Positions 9,511 through 17,796 of a stretch of 64,000 nucleotides of DNA are shown here, one piece after another. The position numbers and the translations under genes were made by a program. Source of the DNA: an uncultured Clostridia bacterium (GTDB lineage: Bacteria; Bacillota; Clostridia; Oscillospirales; Acutalibacteraceae); assembly GCA_946499275.1 (NCBI GenBank), contig CAMMRL010000007.1, positions 1-64,000 on the forward strand, written 5' to 3'. The notes beneath the pieces were generated by a model that was not told the origin of the DNA, ran no database searches, and saw only the letters and a list, made by a program, of their open reading frames with translations. Position 1 is the stretch's first letter; each line of letters begins with the position of its first letter.

Positions 9511-10694
9511 TTTACCTGGATTACTGCGCGACAACACCGATAGACCCGGCCGTGTACGAAGCCATGGTCCCCTTCCTGACCACGGAGTACGGCAACCCTT
9601 CCAGCAAATACTACGGTCCCGCCGTCCGCGCAAAGGAAGCGGTGGAACAGGCGCGGGAACAAGTAGCCCGCCTGCTCCGCGCCGAGACGCAGGAAATCCT
9701 TTTTACCTGCGGGGCTACCGAAAGCAACAATACGATTATCAAGGGGATTGCTGATTACCGAAAGCATTACGAACGCCGGGGAAACCACATTATCACCTCG
9801 CAGGTGGAACACCATGCGACGCTAAACGCCTGCCGTTTTTTAAACGGGGATATTTATTCCAACCGTGACGACACGTTCACCTTAATCCAAGCCCCCCGCA
9901 AGGTCGACCGCGGATACGAAGTTGACTTTTTGCCGGTGAATGCCTACGGGCAGGTGGAACCGGATACCCTGGCGAAGGCGCTCCGCCCTCAAACCGTCAT
10001 CGTCTCCATCCTTTGGGGGAACAACGAGATCGGTTCCCTGAGCGACGTCGGCACGCTAGGGGGGATCTGCCGGGAACAAGACGTTTTCTTCCACTCCGAC
10101 GCCACTCAGGTTCTGGGCAAACTCCCCATCGACGCGCACAGCCTGCCGGTGGACGCCCTCTCTTTCTCCGCGCATAAACTCCGCGGCCCGAAAGGGGTGG
10201 GAGGGCTTTACGTCCGCACCGACGAATTCGGCCTGATGCCGCCCTTTTCCTCCCTGATGCACGGCGGGGAGCAGGAAAACGGGATCCGGGGGGGGACGCT
10301 GAACGTCGCCAATATCGTCGGTTTCGGCAAGGCCGCGGAATTGGCCGCCGCCCGTTTGGAAAAAGACCTGGCCGCCGAACAGGCTCTGGACCGGCAGATA
10401 CGGGAGCTGCTCCTTGCGACGCCGGGCGTGGAACTGCTCGGCGACCCGGCGCACCACATCCCCGGTATATTCAGTTTCGTGATGCAAGACCCCTTCTTTA
10501 ACAACGAACAGTTCCTGAAGCGGATCGGGCCGGAAATCGCCGCTTCCGCCGGTTCCGCATGCACGGCGGGGGAACCCTCCCATGTCCTGCAGGCAATTGG
10601 AAGGGGCGATCAGACGGGGCGGGTGCTCCGCCTTTCCATCGGGAAGGAAAGCACGCTTTCCGATATCCAGGCCCTGCTCTCCCGTTTGGCATAA
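9507..10694 (+). CDS. dndA: Cysteine desulfurase of the dnd operon (DndA/NifS-like)
   Basis: PLP-dependent desulfurase that takes sulphur from L-cysteine and, by position, should pass it to DndC. Features: N-terminal IYLDYCATTPID, the cofactor His in VEHHATL, the PLP lysine K224 in SAHKLRGPKG, and the persulfide cysteine in the mobile loop SAGSACTAGEPSH. Length 395 aa fits the NifS/IscS class. The start overlaps the dndE stop (ATGA). Many Dnd clusters borrow a housekeeping IscS; here a dedicated copy is at the operon end rather than the front. The family alone does not prove the partner; the operon position does most of the work. Confidence 0.9.
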   Translation: MIYLDYCATTPIDPAVYEAMVPFLTTEYGNPSSKYYGPAVRAKEAVEQAREQVARLLRAETQEILFTCGATESNNTIIKGIADYRKHYERRGNHIITSQVEHHATLNACRFLNGDIYSNRDDTFTLIQAPRKVDRGYEVDFLPVNAYGQVEPDTLAKALRPQTVIVSILWGNNEIGSLSDVGTLGGICREQDVFFHSDATQVLGKLPIDAHSLPVDALSFSAHKLRGPKGVGGLYVRTDEFGLMPPFSSLMHGGEQENGIRGGTLNVANIVGFGKAAELAAARLEKDLAAEQALDRQIRELLLATPGVELLGDPAHHIPGIFSFVMQDPFFNNEQFLKRIGPEIAASAGSACTAGEPSHVLQAIGRGDQTGRVLRLSIGKESTLSDIQALLSRLA

Positions 10695-10745
10695 ATGCCT
10701 AAATAACCCCAAGAAATCTTATTATTCCTGCTAATTCTCTTTTTA

Positions 10746-10774
10746 TTGACAAATTCTTTCTATTTTGTTATCCT
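10746..10774 (+). promoter_or_regulatory. Sigma-A-type promoter before the AIPR gene
   Basis: TTGACA (10746-10751), 17-base spacer, TATCCT (10769-10774). It gives the AIPR gene its own transcription start, about 230 bases upstream of the ATG, so it need not be read from the dnd promoter. Confidence 0.7.
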
Positions 10775-10936
10775 ATGACCATCGGGAGTTATTCCAAATT
10801 TTGGGCGATTTCCGTGCCCATCGTAAGTGCTTGCATAACACCTGTGTTTGCATAGCCGGATGCCCATACTCTGCGGGACAGATATGCGGAATAGGATAAA
10901 ACCGGTTCGTATGACAGGTCTGCATGCGGCCCTCTT

Positions 10937-10990
10937 TTTTCGACTTCTTGCGTCTCTGTTCAGGCAGGGACGCAATTTTTTTGTCGAAAA
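10937..10990 (+). terminator. Leader hairpin resembling an attenuator
   Basis: An 11-bp stem (10948-10958 with 10965-10975, one G-T pair) with a 6-base loop is followed by T7 (10976-10982), i.e. a complete intrinsic terminator, inside the leader of the AIPR gene and only 22 bases before its ATG. A second, outer arm (TTTTCGAC at 10937-10944, GTCGAAAA at 10983-10990) encloses it. A weaker hairpin lies at about 10831-10854. It may end dnd transcripts, or attenuate the AIPR gene. Confidence 0.65.
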
Positions 10991-11011
10991 TTTGATAAGG
11001 GGGAACAGACT

Positions 11012-12316
11012 ATGACAAAACTCAAAATTCCAGCAAAAGACTTTCGGCGCTTTGACGACCCGCTTACCGAAGAACGGAACGAAGGCCGTCCCATCAAATA
11101 CCGGTTTTATGCGAAGGTGGCGGACATTCCCATGGAGCTGCTCGACTGGATGGACACCAACCCGCGCGACCAGAACCTGAATACCGACACGTCCCGTGCC
11201 ATCCGGGAAACCCTGATGGACGACAGCAATCCCCATTTCCACCTATGGAACCGCGGCATCCTGATTTCCGCAGATAGAGTCACGTTTGACAACCGAAACG
11301 GCATGGCGGAAATCGTTTTGGACGACCCGCAGGTCCACGGCAATATTGACGGCGGGCATACCCTGCGGATCATTCTGGAATGCCGACAAAAAGTGGACGA
11401 CGGCCAAATGGAACGGATGCCCAATCAATACGTCGAAATGGAAGTCATCACCGGGCTTGATTTTCCGGAGGGGCTGGCGGAAGCGCGGAACACCAGCGTG
11501 GCGGTCGACCTAAAGAGCATGGAAGAGCTGCGTAAAAGCTTTGACGTTCTGAAGGAGATCCTGGAACCTTGTACGTTAAACGGCCGGCACTATGTGGAAC
11601 GGATTGAGTTCCGTCAAAACCAGATGCGGGCGGCGAAAAGTGCGGAAAAGGAAAAATCCCCGGGAGCGGAACCGCGGAACTGGGTGGACGTGCGCGAAGT
11701 GATCTCCATTTTGAATATGTTCAATCTCTCGTTGTATCCCAATACCGAATTAGACTGTCAGCACCCAATCCAATCCTTCAGTGGAAAAGAGGTCGGTTTA
11801 AAGCGTTTTTTACAGGCTGGGCTTGGGAAAAACGCGACGGACGATGAACGCCGGGAAGCGCGAAACACGCGGCTTCAGCAGATGGCCCCGATAATCCCGG
11901 ATATTATCAAACTGTGGGACCATATTGAGTGCCACTTTGCCGAAGCGACCGCGCAGATCAACAAACGATACGGGACGCGCAAGTATTCTAAAAGCGGCAA
12001 ATCGCAGGCCATGTACTCCATGTTTTCCGGTACGAAGCTGAAATATGTCGTTCCCAAGGGCATCCTGTATCCCCTGGTCGGATCGTTCCGGGCGATGGTG
12101 CGGACCGACCCGGAAGGAAACTATTATTGGGCGGCAGATCCTTTCCAGGCTTGGGAGGATATGAAAGAACCATTCGCCAAATTTGTGATGGACACCTCCG
12201 ATGAATTGGCCAATTACCCCGCCAGCATCGGCCGCTCAACCAATCTGTGGTCCAATCTGTTTTCGAACATGTATGTATACGCCCTGCGTCACGAAAGCGC
12301 CGCCGTTAGACCTTGA
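11012..12316 (+). CDS. AIPR-family protein linked to the dnd operon
   Basis: AIPR (abortive-infection phage-resistance) family protein, 434 aa, predicted cytoplasmic. The hallmark region is NRGILISADRV (about 80-90) followed by DDPQVHGNIDGGHTLRII, matching the family pattern in which a DGGHT/NGxQT core follows a short beta element, then asparagine/threonine-rich NTSVAVDLKSMEELRKSFD. RBS GGGGG lies about 9 bases before the ATG. It lies 317 bases after the desulfurase on the same strand with its own promoter. AIPR proteins occur in phage-defence loci; no DndFGH restriction genes are visible, so it is the best local candidate for an effector or for a regulator replacing DndB. That role is inference; the DGGHT core is only distantly like the DGQHR motif of DndB. 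Confidence 0.75.
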   Translation: MTKLKIPAKDFRRFDDPLTEERNEGRPIKYRFYAKVADIPMELLDWMDTNPRDQNLNTDTSRAIRETLMDDSNPHFHLWNRGILISADRVTFDNRNGMAEIVLDDPQVHGNIDGGHTLRIILECRQKVDDGQMERMPNQYVEMEVITGLDFPEGLAEARNTSVAVDLKSMEELRKSFDVLKEILEPCTLNGRHYVERIEFRQNQMRAAKSAEKEKSPGAEPRNWVDVREVISILNMFNLSLYPNTELDCQHPIQSFSGKEVGLKRFLQAGLGKNATDDERREARNTRLQQMAPIIPDIIKLWDHIECHFAEATAQINKRYGTRKYSKSGKSQAMYSMFSGTKLKYVVPKGILYPLVGSFRAMVRTDPEGNYYWAADPFQAWEDMKEPFAKFVMDTSDELANYPASIGRSTNLWSNLFSNMYVYALRHESAAVRP

Positions 12317-12377
12317 CGTGTCGGCATTGCCGCCACCGTCGTAGACAAAAGGATGACTGCGGCATTTTAGAGACATA

Positions 12378-12416
12378 AAAGAGGAGCCGGATTCTTTTCA
12401 GCATCCGGCTCCTTTG
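12378..12416. terminator. Terminator between AIPR and gpmA
   Basis: 11-bp stem AGGAGCCGGAT / ATCCGGCTCCT (12382-12392, 12403-12413) with A4 before and TTTG after. It separates two convergent genes. Confidence 0.85.
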
Positions 12417-12454
12417 TTGGTTGCTTCGGATTTGGCGGCTTGGCTCACCGCCGC

Positions 12455-13204
12455 TTATTCCTTTTGAGCCTTGCCCTGATTGGCTACCTTTTGCATTTTC
12501 TCTTCAATTAACGCGGGGTCGCCCAGATAGGCTTTGCGGACCACCTGGAAATCCGCATCGAATTCATAGACCAGAGGGATGCCGGTCGGTAGGTTGACTT
12601 CCATAATCTCCTTAGGCGTCAAGCCCTCAAACGCCATCATCAAGGCGCGCAGGGAATTGCCGTGTGCAGTGATGAGAATCCTCTCCCCTTCCTGCATATG
12701 GGGACGGATTTCCTGTTCAAAATACGGCACGGTACGGGCAATGGTTTCCTTCAGGCTTTCGGTCAATGGAAGCTGGGATTGTTCGATCCCGCGGTATTGT
12801 TCCTGCAAAGCCGGGTTCCGTGAATCGGCAGGGTCCAGGGCCGGCGGCTGTACATCGAACGAGCGGCGCCAAATTTTCACCTGTTCCTCCCCGTATCTTA
12901 TCGACGTTTCGGATTTATTTAGGCCCTGCAGGCCGCCGTAATGCCGCTCGTTCAGCTTCCAGCTTTTGACGACGGGCAGCCATTCCCGGTCCATTTCTTC
13001 CAGCGCGAGGTTCAGGGTATGGATGGCGCGTTTGAGATAAGACGTATAGCAGCGGTCAAAATCAAAACCCTCCGCCTTCAATAAGCGTCCCGCTTCTCGG
13101 GCTTCGTTTTCGCCGGTTTCGGACAAGTCCACATCGGTCCAACCGGTAAAACGGTTCTCCTGGTTCCATTTGCTTTCCCCGTGCCGTAAAAGCACCAATT
13201 TCAT
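12455..13204 (-). CDS. gpmA: 2,3-bisphosphoglycerate-dependent phosphoglycerate mutase
   Basis: Glycolytic enzyme interconverting 3- and 2-phosphoglycerate. The phosphohistidine motif [10 protein letters not shown] (His8) is at the N-terminus, [12 protein letters not shown] follows in the middle, and the second catalytic histidine lies in [11 protein letters not shown]. At 249 aa it is the usual length. RBS AAAGGGGA precedes the ATG. Monocistronic, between terminators on both sides. It also marks the right chromosomal border of the phosphorothioation island. Confidence 0.96.
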   Translation of the reverse strand: MKLVLLRHGESKWNQENRFTGWTDVDLSETGENEAREAGRLLKAEGFDFDRCYTSYLKRAIHTLNLALEEMDREWLPVVKSWKLNERHYGGLQGLNKSETSIRYGEEQVKIWRRSFDVQPPALDPADSRNPALQEQYRGIEQSQLPLTESLKETIARTVPYFEQEIRPHMQEGERILITAHGNSLRALMMAFEGLTPKEIMEVNLPTGIPLVYEFDADFQVVRKAYLGDPALIEEKMQKVANQGKAQKE

Positions 13205-13295
13205 TTGGACAATCCCCTTTCATAAAGCCGCCGTGCCGGCAATACCAGCGATGACGGCCATAGGTTATATATGACCAGCATACCGCTAAATATAC

Positions 13296-13323
13296 AAAGA
13301 AGCCCGGGCCGGCCGGGCTTCTC
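13296..13323 (-). terminator. Terminator after the flavodoxin gene
   Basis: GC-rich hairpin formed by AGAAGCCCGG and CCGGGCTTCT with a short T run on the minus strand, about 40 bases after the flavodoxin stop. Confidence 0.75.
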
Positions 13324-13360
13324 CACGTTAAGCCGGCCGGATGGCGGCTTTATGTATAAA

Positions 13361-13783
13361 TCAAACGAGCGCTTTCCCAAGCGCGACGCAGGCAGCCTGG
13401 GCGTCGTCGTCCGGCGTCTCGTTACAGATGACGCTGTCGCAAGCGAAAACCGCGCCGTCGCTCCGGCAGGTCTCTTCCCAAGTGCGCATCCATTCGCCGT
13501 CGCCCCAGCCATAGGAGCCGAACAGCGCGATTTTTTTCCCTTTGAGTTTCGGTTCGCACCCGGCGAACATCGGCTCGAATTCGCCGTCTTCCAGCTGTTC
13601 CGCCCCCATCGACGGGCAACCGAACGCCGCGGCGTCGTAAGCGTCCAGCATATTCCCGTCGAACTCAGCGGCGGTAAACAGGGAGACCTCCGCCCCCGCG
13701 CTCCGCGCGCCTTCGGCAACCTTCTGCGCCATTGCTTCGGTATTGCCGGTACCGCTCCAATAAATCACAGCCACTTTACTCAT
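13361..13783 (-). CDS. Flavodoxin
   Basis: Small FMN electron-transfer protein (140 aa), usually made in place of ferredoxin when iron is scarce. The FMN phosphate loop WSGTGNTEAMA is at residues 9-19 and the second FMN loop FGSYGWGDGEW at about 90. It is the last gene of a run DUF2325-DUF3793-flavodoxin whose promoter region carries metal-regulator-like boxes, which fits an iron-starvation role. Gap to the gene before it is only 29 bases. Confidence 0.93.
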   Translation of the reverse strand: MSKVAVIYWSGTGNTEAMAQKVAEGARSAGAEVSLFTAAEFDGNMLDAYDAAAFGCPSMGAEQLEDGEFEPMFAGCEPKLKGKKIALFGSYGWGDGEWMRTWEETCRSDGAVFACDSVICNETPDDDAQAACVALGKALV

Positions 13784-13812
13784 GAATCATACCTCTTCTC
13801 TGAAAAATTATG

Positions 13813-14364
13813 TCAAGCCGCTACGGTGAGCTGCCGGATGCTTCGGCCCTCCTTCCAAAGCCGAGCGTAGACGTCCCGGCATTTCTGGAATTTGGCAAAC
13901 AGTTTTACCGCTTCGCATTCATCCGTGTATACCTTCCAGCATCCCGTGCATTTCCAATTGCGGCCCGCATTTTCAATAAACCCCAACACGTCCCCCAACG
14001 GATACCCAAGAAACAAACCGATTTCATGGGGGAAGCCGTCAAAGGCCGCCAGCCGTTGCTTCAGGATTTCAATCGCCTTGTCCGGCTCCGCGCTCGAATA
14101 ACCGCAGGAGGACAGAAAACCGGCAACGCCCGGCCGGCACAGGTCATGGCGCAAGCGGGATTTGCGGCAGACATAGACAAGCGCCGTCCGCTCCACGCGG
14201 CGGAGCACCAGCAGAGAAACGCCTTTATCCCCCAGCTGCCGGTTCCACTTCTCCAACTGTGCCCTGAGGTCCTCCTCCGACGTATAGGCCAAGCGAAACA
14301 GGCTGGCCGTCTTCAAAGACGCCAAGGTAGGGGCGCAATGGGCGATCAGATATCGTTCGAGCAA
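13813..14364 (-). CDS. DUF3793 family protein
   Basis: Protein of unknown function (183 aa), cytoplasmic. It starts at TTG 14364, fixed by AAGGAGGA at 7 bases. The ERYLIAHCAPTLASLKTASL start, the RLRHDLCRPGVAGFLSSCGY segment and FPHEIGLFLGYPLGDV are the conserved blocks of this clostridial family, which I recall as often lying beside flavodoxin and Feo genes. Contains several cysteines (CGY, CTGCW, KCRD) that could bind metal or haem, but this is not shown. Its ribosome site overlaps the stop of the DUF2325 gene, so the two are coupled. Confidence 0.8.
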   Translation of the reverse strand: MLERYLIAHCAPTLASLKTASLFRLAYTSEEDLRAQLEKWNRQLGDKGVSLLVLRRVERTALVYVCRKSRLRHDLCRPGVAGFLSSCGYSSAEPDKAIEILKQRLAAFDGFPHEIGLFLGYPLGDVLGFIENAGRNWKCTGCWKVYTDECEAVKLFAKFQKCRDVYARLWKEGRSIRQLTVAA

Positions 14365-14376
14365 GCCGATTCCTCC

Positions 14377-14664
14377 TTAGACAGCGGCGCAGTGCTCGGC
14401 AAGCACGGTGTGCAGGGCGTTTGCGCTGCTGGTGTGTATTCTGGCGACCGGGATATTGTTGCGTTTTGCCTCCTGAAAAGCACTGATGACCATCTTATGG
14501 GATACGGTGTTGGTGAACAATATCAGCAGATCGGGGCATCCCATCTTTTTCTTTAGGGAGCCGTTCTCTTTGGTAAATACCTTCGCCTTGCAACCGTAAC
14601 CTTTGCAGATTGTTTCATATTGGCAGGCCATTCGTTCGTTTCCACCCACGATCACTATACTCAT
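14377..14664 (-). CDS. DUF2325 domain protein
   Basis: Small Rossmann-like protein (95 aa) that matches DUF2325: MSIVIVGGNERM at the start, a cysteine-containing middle (CKGYGCKAKVF) and LLILFTNTVSHKMV. Function is not known; family members lie near metal and stress genes. RBS AAAGGAA sits before the ATG. It is the first gene of the DUF2325-DUF3793-flavodoxin operon, downstream of two GTTAG-N6-CTAAC boxes. Confidence 0.8.
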   Translation of the reverse strand: MSIVIVGGNERMACQYETICKGYGCKAKVFTKENGSLKKKMGCPDLLILFTNTVSHKMVISAFQEAKRNNIPVARIHTSSANALHTVLAEHCAAV

Positions 14665-14779
14665 TCTCTGTTCCTTTCTGTTTGAATATACGTTGAATGT
14701 CCAGGCATTCGTTATACCGCAATTGTTCCCTAGCTCCCGTACCGTCCGTTTGAGTATCGAGGGCGAGAGAAACAGCCAA

Positions 14780-14808
14780 TGGTTAGTTGTAGCTAACTAT
14801 CTCGTCAA
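14780..14808 (-). promoter_or_regulatory. Promoter with DtxR-like operator, downstream copy (DUF2325 operon)
   Basis: On the minus strand TTGACG (14803-14808), 17 bases, TAACCA (14780-14785). The box GTTAG-TTGTAG-CTAAC (14782-14797) fills the spacer and the edge of the -10 region. The same geometry occurs before feoA and feoB. Confidence 0.65.
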
Positions 14809-14839
14809 AAAACAACGGCTAGTATACTGCCGGCATAAG

Positions 14840-14887
14840 GTTAGTATTAACTAACCAAAGGATACCATACCCCTGCTTCTTTGTCAA
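14840..14887 (-). promoter_or_regulatory. Promoter with DtxR-like operator, upstream copy (DUF2325 operon)
   Basis: On the minus strand TTGACA (14882-14887), 17 bases, TATCCT (14859-14864); the box GGTTAG-TATTAA-CTAACC (14839-14856) covers the expected transcription start. Confidence 0.65.
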
Positions 14888-15018
14888 CAGGTATTTTCCA
14901 TGTTGGCCGTGCTTTTTCCCATTGTTATGTACAGGTACCTTTAAAATGGAGCCGTACGGCCATCTTACCTCTCTTTTGGTAGACTTCGCCACCTTTTGGC
15001 CCTTCCAACGATTAAGCG

Positions 15019-15063
15019 AAAAAGGAACGGGACGGGCCAATGCCTCGTCTCGTTCCTTTTTTG
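15019..15063 (-). terminator. Terminator of the feoB transcript
   Basis: Stem AAGGAACGGGACG / CGTCTCGTTCCTT with an 11-base loop and T runs on both strands; lies 16 bases after the Cys-rich gene. The rest of 14665-15018 holds only the regulatory boxes. Confidence 0.8.
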
Positions 15064-15078
15064 TTTCGTCTACCGGTT

Positions 15079-15255
15079 TCACTTTTTCTGCCCATGGCAG
15101 GCGCCGGAGGAGGGACAATGGTCACAGCTGCAGCCGCAGGAGGTTTGGCCTTTCTTCCGGTCACGGTACAGCTTTCCAACAATGAGCAATACCACAACCA
15201 GCAATACAGCGCCGATGGCTATTGTCCCCCCGTATTCCGTCAAAAAATTCAACAC
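15079..15255 (-). CDS. FeoB-associated Cys-rich membrane protein
   Basis: Single-pass membrane protein of 58 aa that accompanies FeoB in Clostridia. I choose GTG 15255 because GAGGAGGAG lies 5 bases upstream and homologues begin near MLNFL. One membrane helix (about 10-28, GTIAIGAVLLVVVLLIVGKL), a basic patch RDRKKG, then a cytoplasmic tail with CGCSCDHCPSSGACH, which could bind iron or another metal. It follows feoB at 38 bases and shares its terminator, so it is part of the same transcript. Function is presumed to assist Fe(II) transport. Confidence 0.85.
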   Translation of the reverse strand: MLNFLTEYGGTIAIGAVLLVVVLLIVGKLYRDRKKGQTSCGCSCDHCPSSGACHGQKK

Positions 15256-15293
15256 ACTTGTCTCCTCCTCTGCTATTTTCTTTGACAAGGATA

Positions 15294-17705
15294 TCAAACT
15301 CTTACTTTCTTCTCCAAACGGTTGCTCTCTTTATACGGACGGAAGAGCATAAACAGGATGAACGCGAGGACCAAGAGAGCCACTATCAGCCCGACCACAT
15401 TGACGTTGCCGGTGAAGAGGGAACCGATCTGGAATACGATCAACGAAACCGCATAAGCGAACACGCACTGATAGCCAATCGCGAAAAGGGTCCACTTGGC
15501 GTTGTTCATTTCACGCTTGATCGCGCCCATAGCCGCAAAGCAGGGAGCGCACAACAGGTTGAAGATCAGGAAGGAATAGGCGGACAGCATCGTGAAGTGC
15601 TGCTGCATATTCGCCCACACCTGCCAGCCGTTTTCCGCCACTTCTTCAAAGCCGCCGTACAGCACGCCGAAGGTGCTGACCACGTTTTCCTTCGCAATCA
15701 GGCCGGTGATGCACGCCACAGCCGCCTGCCAATCACCCCAGCCGAGCGGGGCAAAGATCCAGGCGATGCCGTTGCCGATGACGGCGAGAATCGAGTTGTT
15801 CAGGTCGCTGACCATGCCGAACTTGCCGTTTTCCACGCCGAAGCCCTGGAGGAACCACAGCAGGATAGCGGAAAGCAGGATCACCGTACCGGCCTTTTTA
15901 ATGAAGGACCAAGCGCGTTCCCACATGGAACGGAGCACATTACCGACCGTCGGCAGATGGTAAGCGGGAAGTTCCATGACAAACGGCGCCGGATCGCCCG
16001 CAAACATCTTGGTCTTTTTCAGCATAACGCCGGAGATGATGATCGCCGCGACGCCGACAAAATAAGCGCTCGGCGCAACCCACCAGGCGCCATGGAACAG
16101 CGCGCCAGCAATCAACGCGATAATCGGCAGCTTTGCCCCGCAGGGGATAAAGGTGGTGGTCATAATCGTCATACGGCGATCACGTTCGTTTTCAATCGTG
16201 CGGGAAGCCATGATGCCGGGGATACCGCAGCCGGTACCGATCAGCATCGGGATAAAGGATTTGCCGGACAGGCCGAATTTGCGGAAAATCCGGTCCATCA
16301 CGAAAGCAATACGCGCCATATAACCACAGGATTCCAGGAACGCCAGGAAGATGAACAGCACCAACATCTGCGGCACAAAGCCGAGTACCGCGCCGACACC
16401 ACCGATAATGCCGTCCAGGATCAACCCCTGCAGCCAGTCCGCGCAATGGATCGCTTCCAAGCCGCTTTCCACAAGGCCTGGAATACCAGGCACCCACACG
16501 CCGTAGTTCGCCGGGTCGGGTTCCTCCAGCGCGGCGGCTTCTTCATAAGAGGCGAAGGTAACCGGGATGGTTTCGGTTACATTGCCGTTGTCGTCATACA
16601 GGTACGCATTGGTGGTCAGGTCGGTCGCCTGCGACGGGTCCAGCCCCGCGTCGGCTGCTGCGGATTCGAATGCCTCCACCACCGCGCCGGGGACTTCGTA
16701 CTCTTCCGCGGCCGCCTCGTAACCGGCGGTGCCGATGCCGAACAGATGCCAGCCTTCCCCGAACACACCGTCGTTCGCCCAGTCGGTCGCCCAGGTGCCC
16801 ACGGTGGTGACCGAAACGAAATACACGATGAACATCACTACCGCGAAGATCGGGAGAGCCGCCCAGCGGTTGGTTACCACCTTGTCGATTTTATCCGAGG
16901 TGGTCAGTTTGCCCGCGTTCTTCTTTTTATAGCAGCTCTTGATAATAGAAGCAATGTACACATACCGCTCGTTGGTGATGATGCTTTCCGCATCGTCGTC
17001 CATCTCTTTTTCCGCTGCCTGGATGTCTTGTTCAATATGCGCGAGAACCGTTTTATCCAACTTGAGCTGTTCGAGCACTTTCTCGTCGCGTTCAAAAATT
17101 TTAATGGCGTACCAGCGCTGCTGTTCCGCCGGCAGGCTGTGAACCGCCGCTTCCTCGATATGTGCAATGGCATGTTCCACTGCCCCGCTGAAGCTATGCT
17201 GTGGAACCGTCACCGGCCCGGAAGCCGCTTTTACCGCTTCCTCCGCCGCTTCCATAATACCATCGCCTTTGAGGGCGGAAATTTCTACCATCTTGCACCC
17301 GAGCTGGCGGGAAAGTTCCCCAATATGGATATGGTCGCCGTTTTTCTTCACCACGTCCATCATGTTGACCGCCACAACCACCGGGATCCCCAGTTCCGTG
17401 AGCTGCGTGGTTAAATAAAGGTTCCGCTCCAGGTTGGTGCCGTCAATAATGTTGAGGATAGCATCCGGGCGCTCGTTGATCAAATAATTCCGCGCCACGA
17501 CTTCCTCCAGCGTATAAGGAGACAACGAGTAAATACCCGGAAGGTCCATGATCACTACATCGCTGTGCTTTTTCAGTTTCCCCTCCTTTTTCTCAACCGT
17601 AACACCGGGCCAGTTTCCGACAAACTGATTCGAACCGGTCAGCGCGTTAAACAACGTCGTCTTACCGCTGTTCGGATTCCCTGCCAGGGCAATTCGAATT
17701 TCCAT
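15294..17705 (-). CDS. feoB: Ferrous iron transporter FeoB (first copy)
   Basis: GTP-driven Fe(II) importer in the cytoplasmic membrane. I prefer ATG 17705 (GGAAGAAG upstream) over the ATG six codons earlier. The G domain shows GNPNSGKTTLF (G1), DLPGIYSLSP (G3) and NMMD (G4); the membrane part has paired Gate/Nucleoside-recognition regions with GTGCGIPGIMASRT and PCGAKLPI. Odd: an acidic stretch of about 70 residues (about 330-415) between the first and second membrane helices, larger than in the second FeoB of this window, which would form an extracellular loop. It has its own promoter and box, between a terminator and the upstream feoA genes. 803 aa. Confidence 0.96.
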   Translation of the reverse strand: MEIRIALAGNPNSGKTTLFNALTGSNQFVGNWPGVTVEKKEGKLKKHSDVVIMDLPGIYSLSPYTLEEVVARNYLINERPDAILNIIDGTNLERNLYLTTQLTELGIPVVVAVNMMDVVKKNGDHIHIGELSRQLGCKMVEISALKGDGIMEAAEEAVKAASGPVTVPQHSFSGAVEHAIAHIEEAAVHSLPAEQQRWYAIKIFERDEKVLEQLKLDKTVLAHIEQDIQAAEKEMDDDAESIITNERYVYIASIIKSCYKKKNAGKLTTSDKIDKVVTNRWAALPIFAVVMFIVYFVSVTTVGTWATDWANDGVFGEGWHLFGIGTAGYEAAAEEYEVPGAVVEAFESAAADAGLDPSQATDLTTNAYLYDDNGNVTETIPVTFASYEEAAALEEPDPANYGVWVPGIPGLVESGLEAIHCADWLQGLILDGIIGGVGAVLGFVPQMLVLFIFLAFLESCGYMARIAFVMDRIFRKFGLSGKSFIPMLIGTGCGIPGIMASRTIENERDRRMTIMTTTFIPCGAKLPIIALIAGALFHGAWWVAPSAYFVGVAAIIISGVMLKKTKMFAGDPAPFVMELPAYHLPTVGNVLRSMWERAWSFIKKAGTVILLSAILLWFLQGFGVENGKFGMVSDLNNSILAVIGNGIAWIFAPLGWGDWQAAVACITGLIAKENVVSTFGVLYGGFEEVAENGWQVWANMQQHFTMLSAYSFLIFNLLCAPCFAAMGAIKREMNNAKWTLFAIGYQCVFAYAVSLIVFQIGSLFTGNVNVVGLIVALLVLAFILFMLFRPYKESNRLEKKVRV

Positions 17706-17736
17706 CGCACTTCTTCCTTCCATCGCATCCCATATG

Positions 17737-17765
17737 TAATTAGTTTAAGCTAACTTACCTGCCAA
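17737..17765 (-). promoter_or_regulatory. feoB promoter with DtxR-like operator
   Basis: On the minus strand TTGGCA (17760-17765), 17 bases, TAATTA (17737-17742). The box ATTAG-TTTAAG-CTAAC (17739-17754) sits between them exactly as at feoA. The -10 match is weak. Confidence 0.55.
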
Positions 17766-17786
17766 AAAACCGGGGCTTTCCGCCCC
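17764..17786 (-). terminator. Terminator after the feoA pair
   Basis: Hairpin GGGGC-TTTCC-GCCCC with T6 on the minus strand (A6 at 17764-17769), 11 bases after the second feoA. It makes feoB depend mostly on its own promoter. Confidence 0.7.
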
Positions 17787-17796
17787 TTTTCCGCTA

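Noticed and set aside
11012-12316. Calling the AIPR gene dndB
   Set aside because: The NRGILISADRV...DGGHT layout fits AIPR, and DndB's DGQHR motif is not present.
14819-15118. 99-codon minus frame between the Cys-rich gene and DUF2325
   Set aside because: It spans a terminator and two regulatory boxes and has no ribosome site.
15222-17414. 730-codon open frame on the plus strand opposite feoB
   Set aside because: Opposite a certain feoB gene; the product is His/Arg-rich and has no family. A codon-bias shadow.
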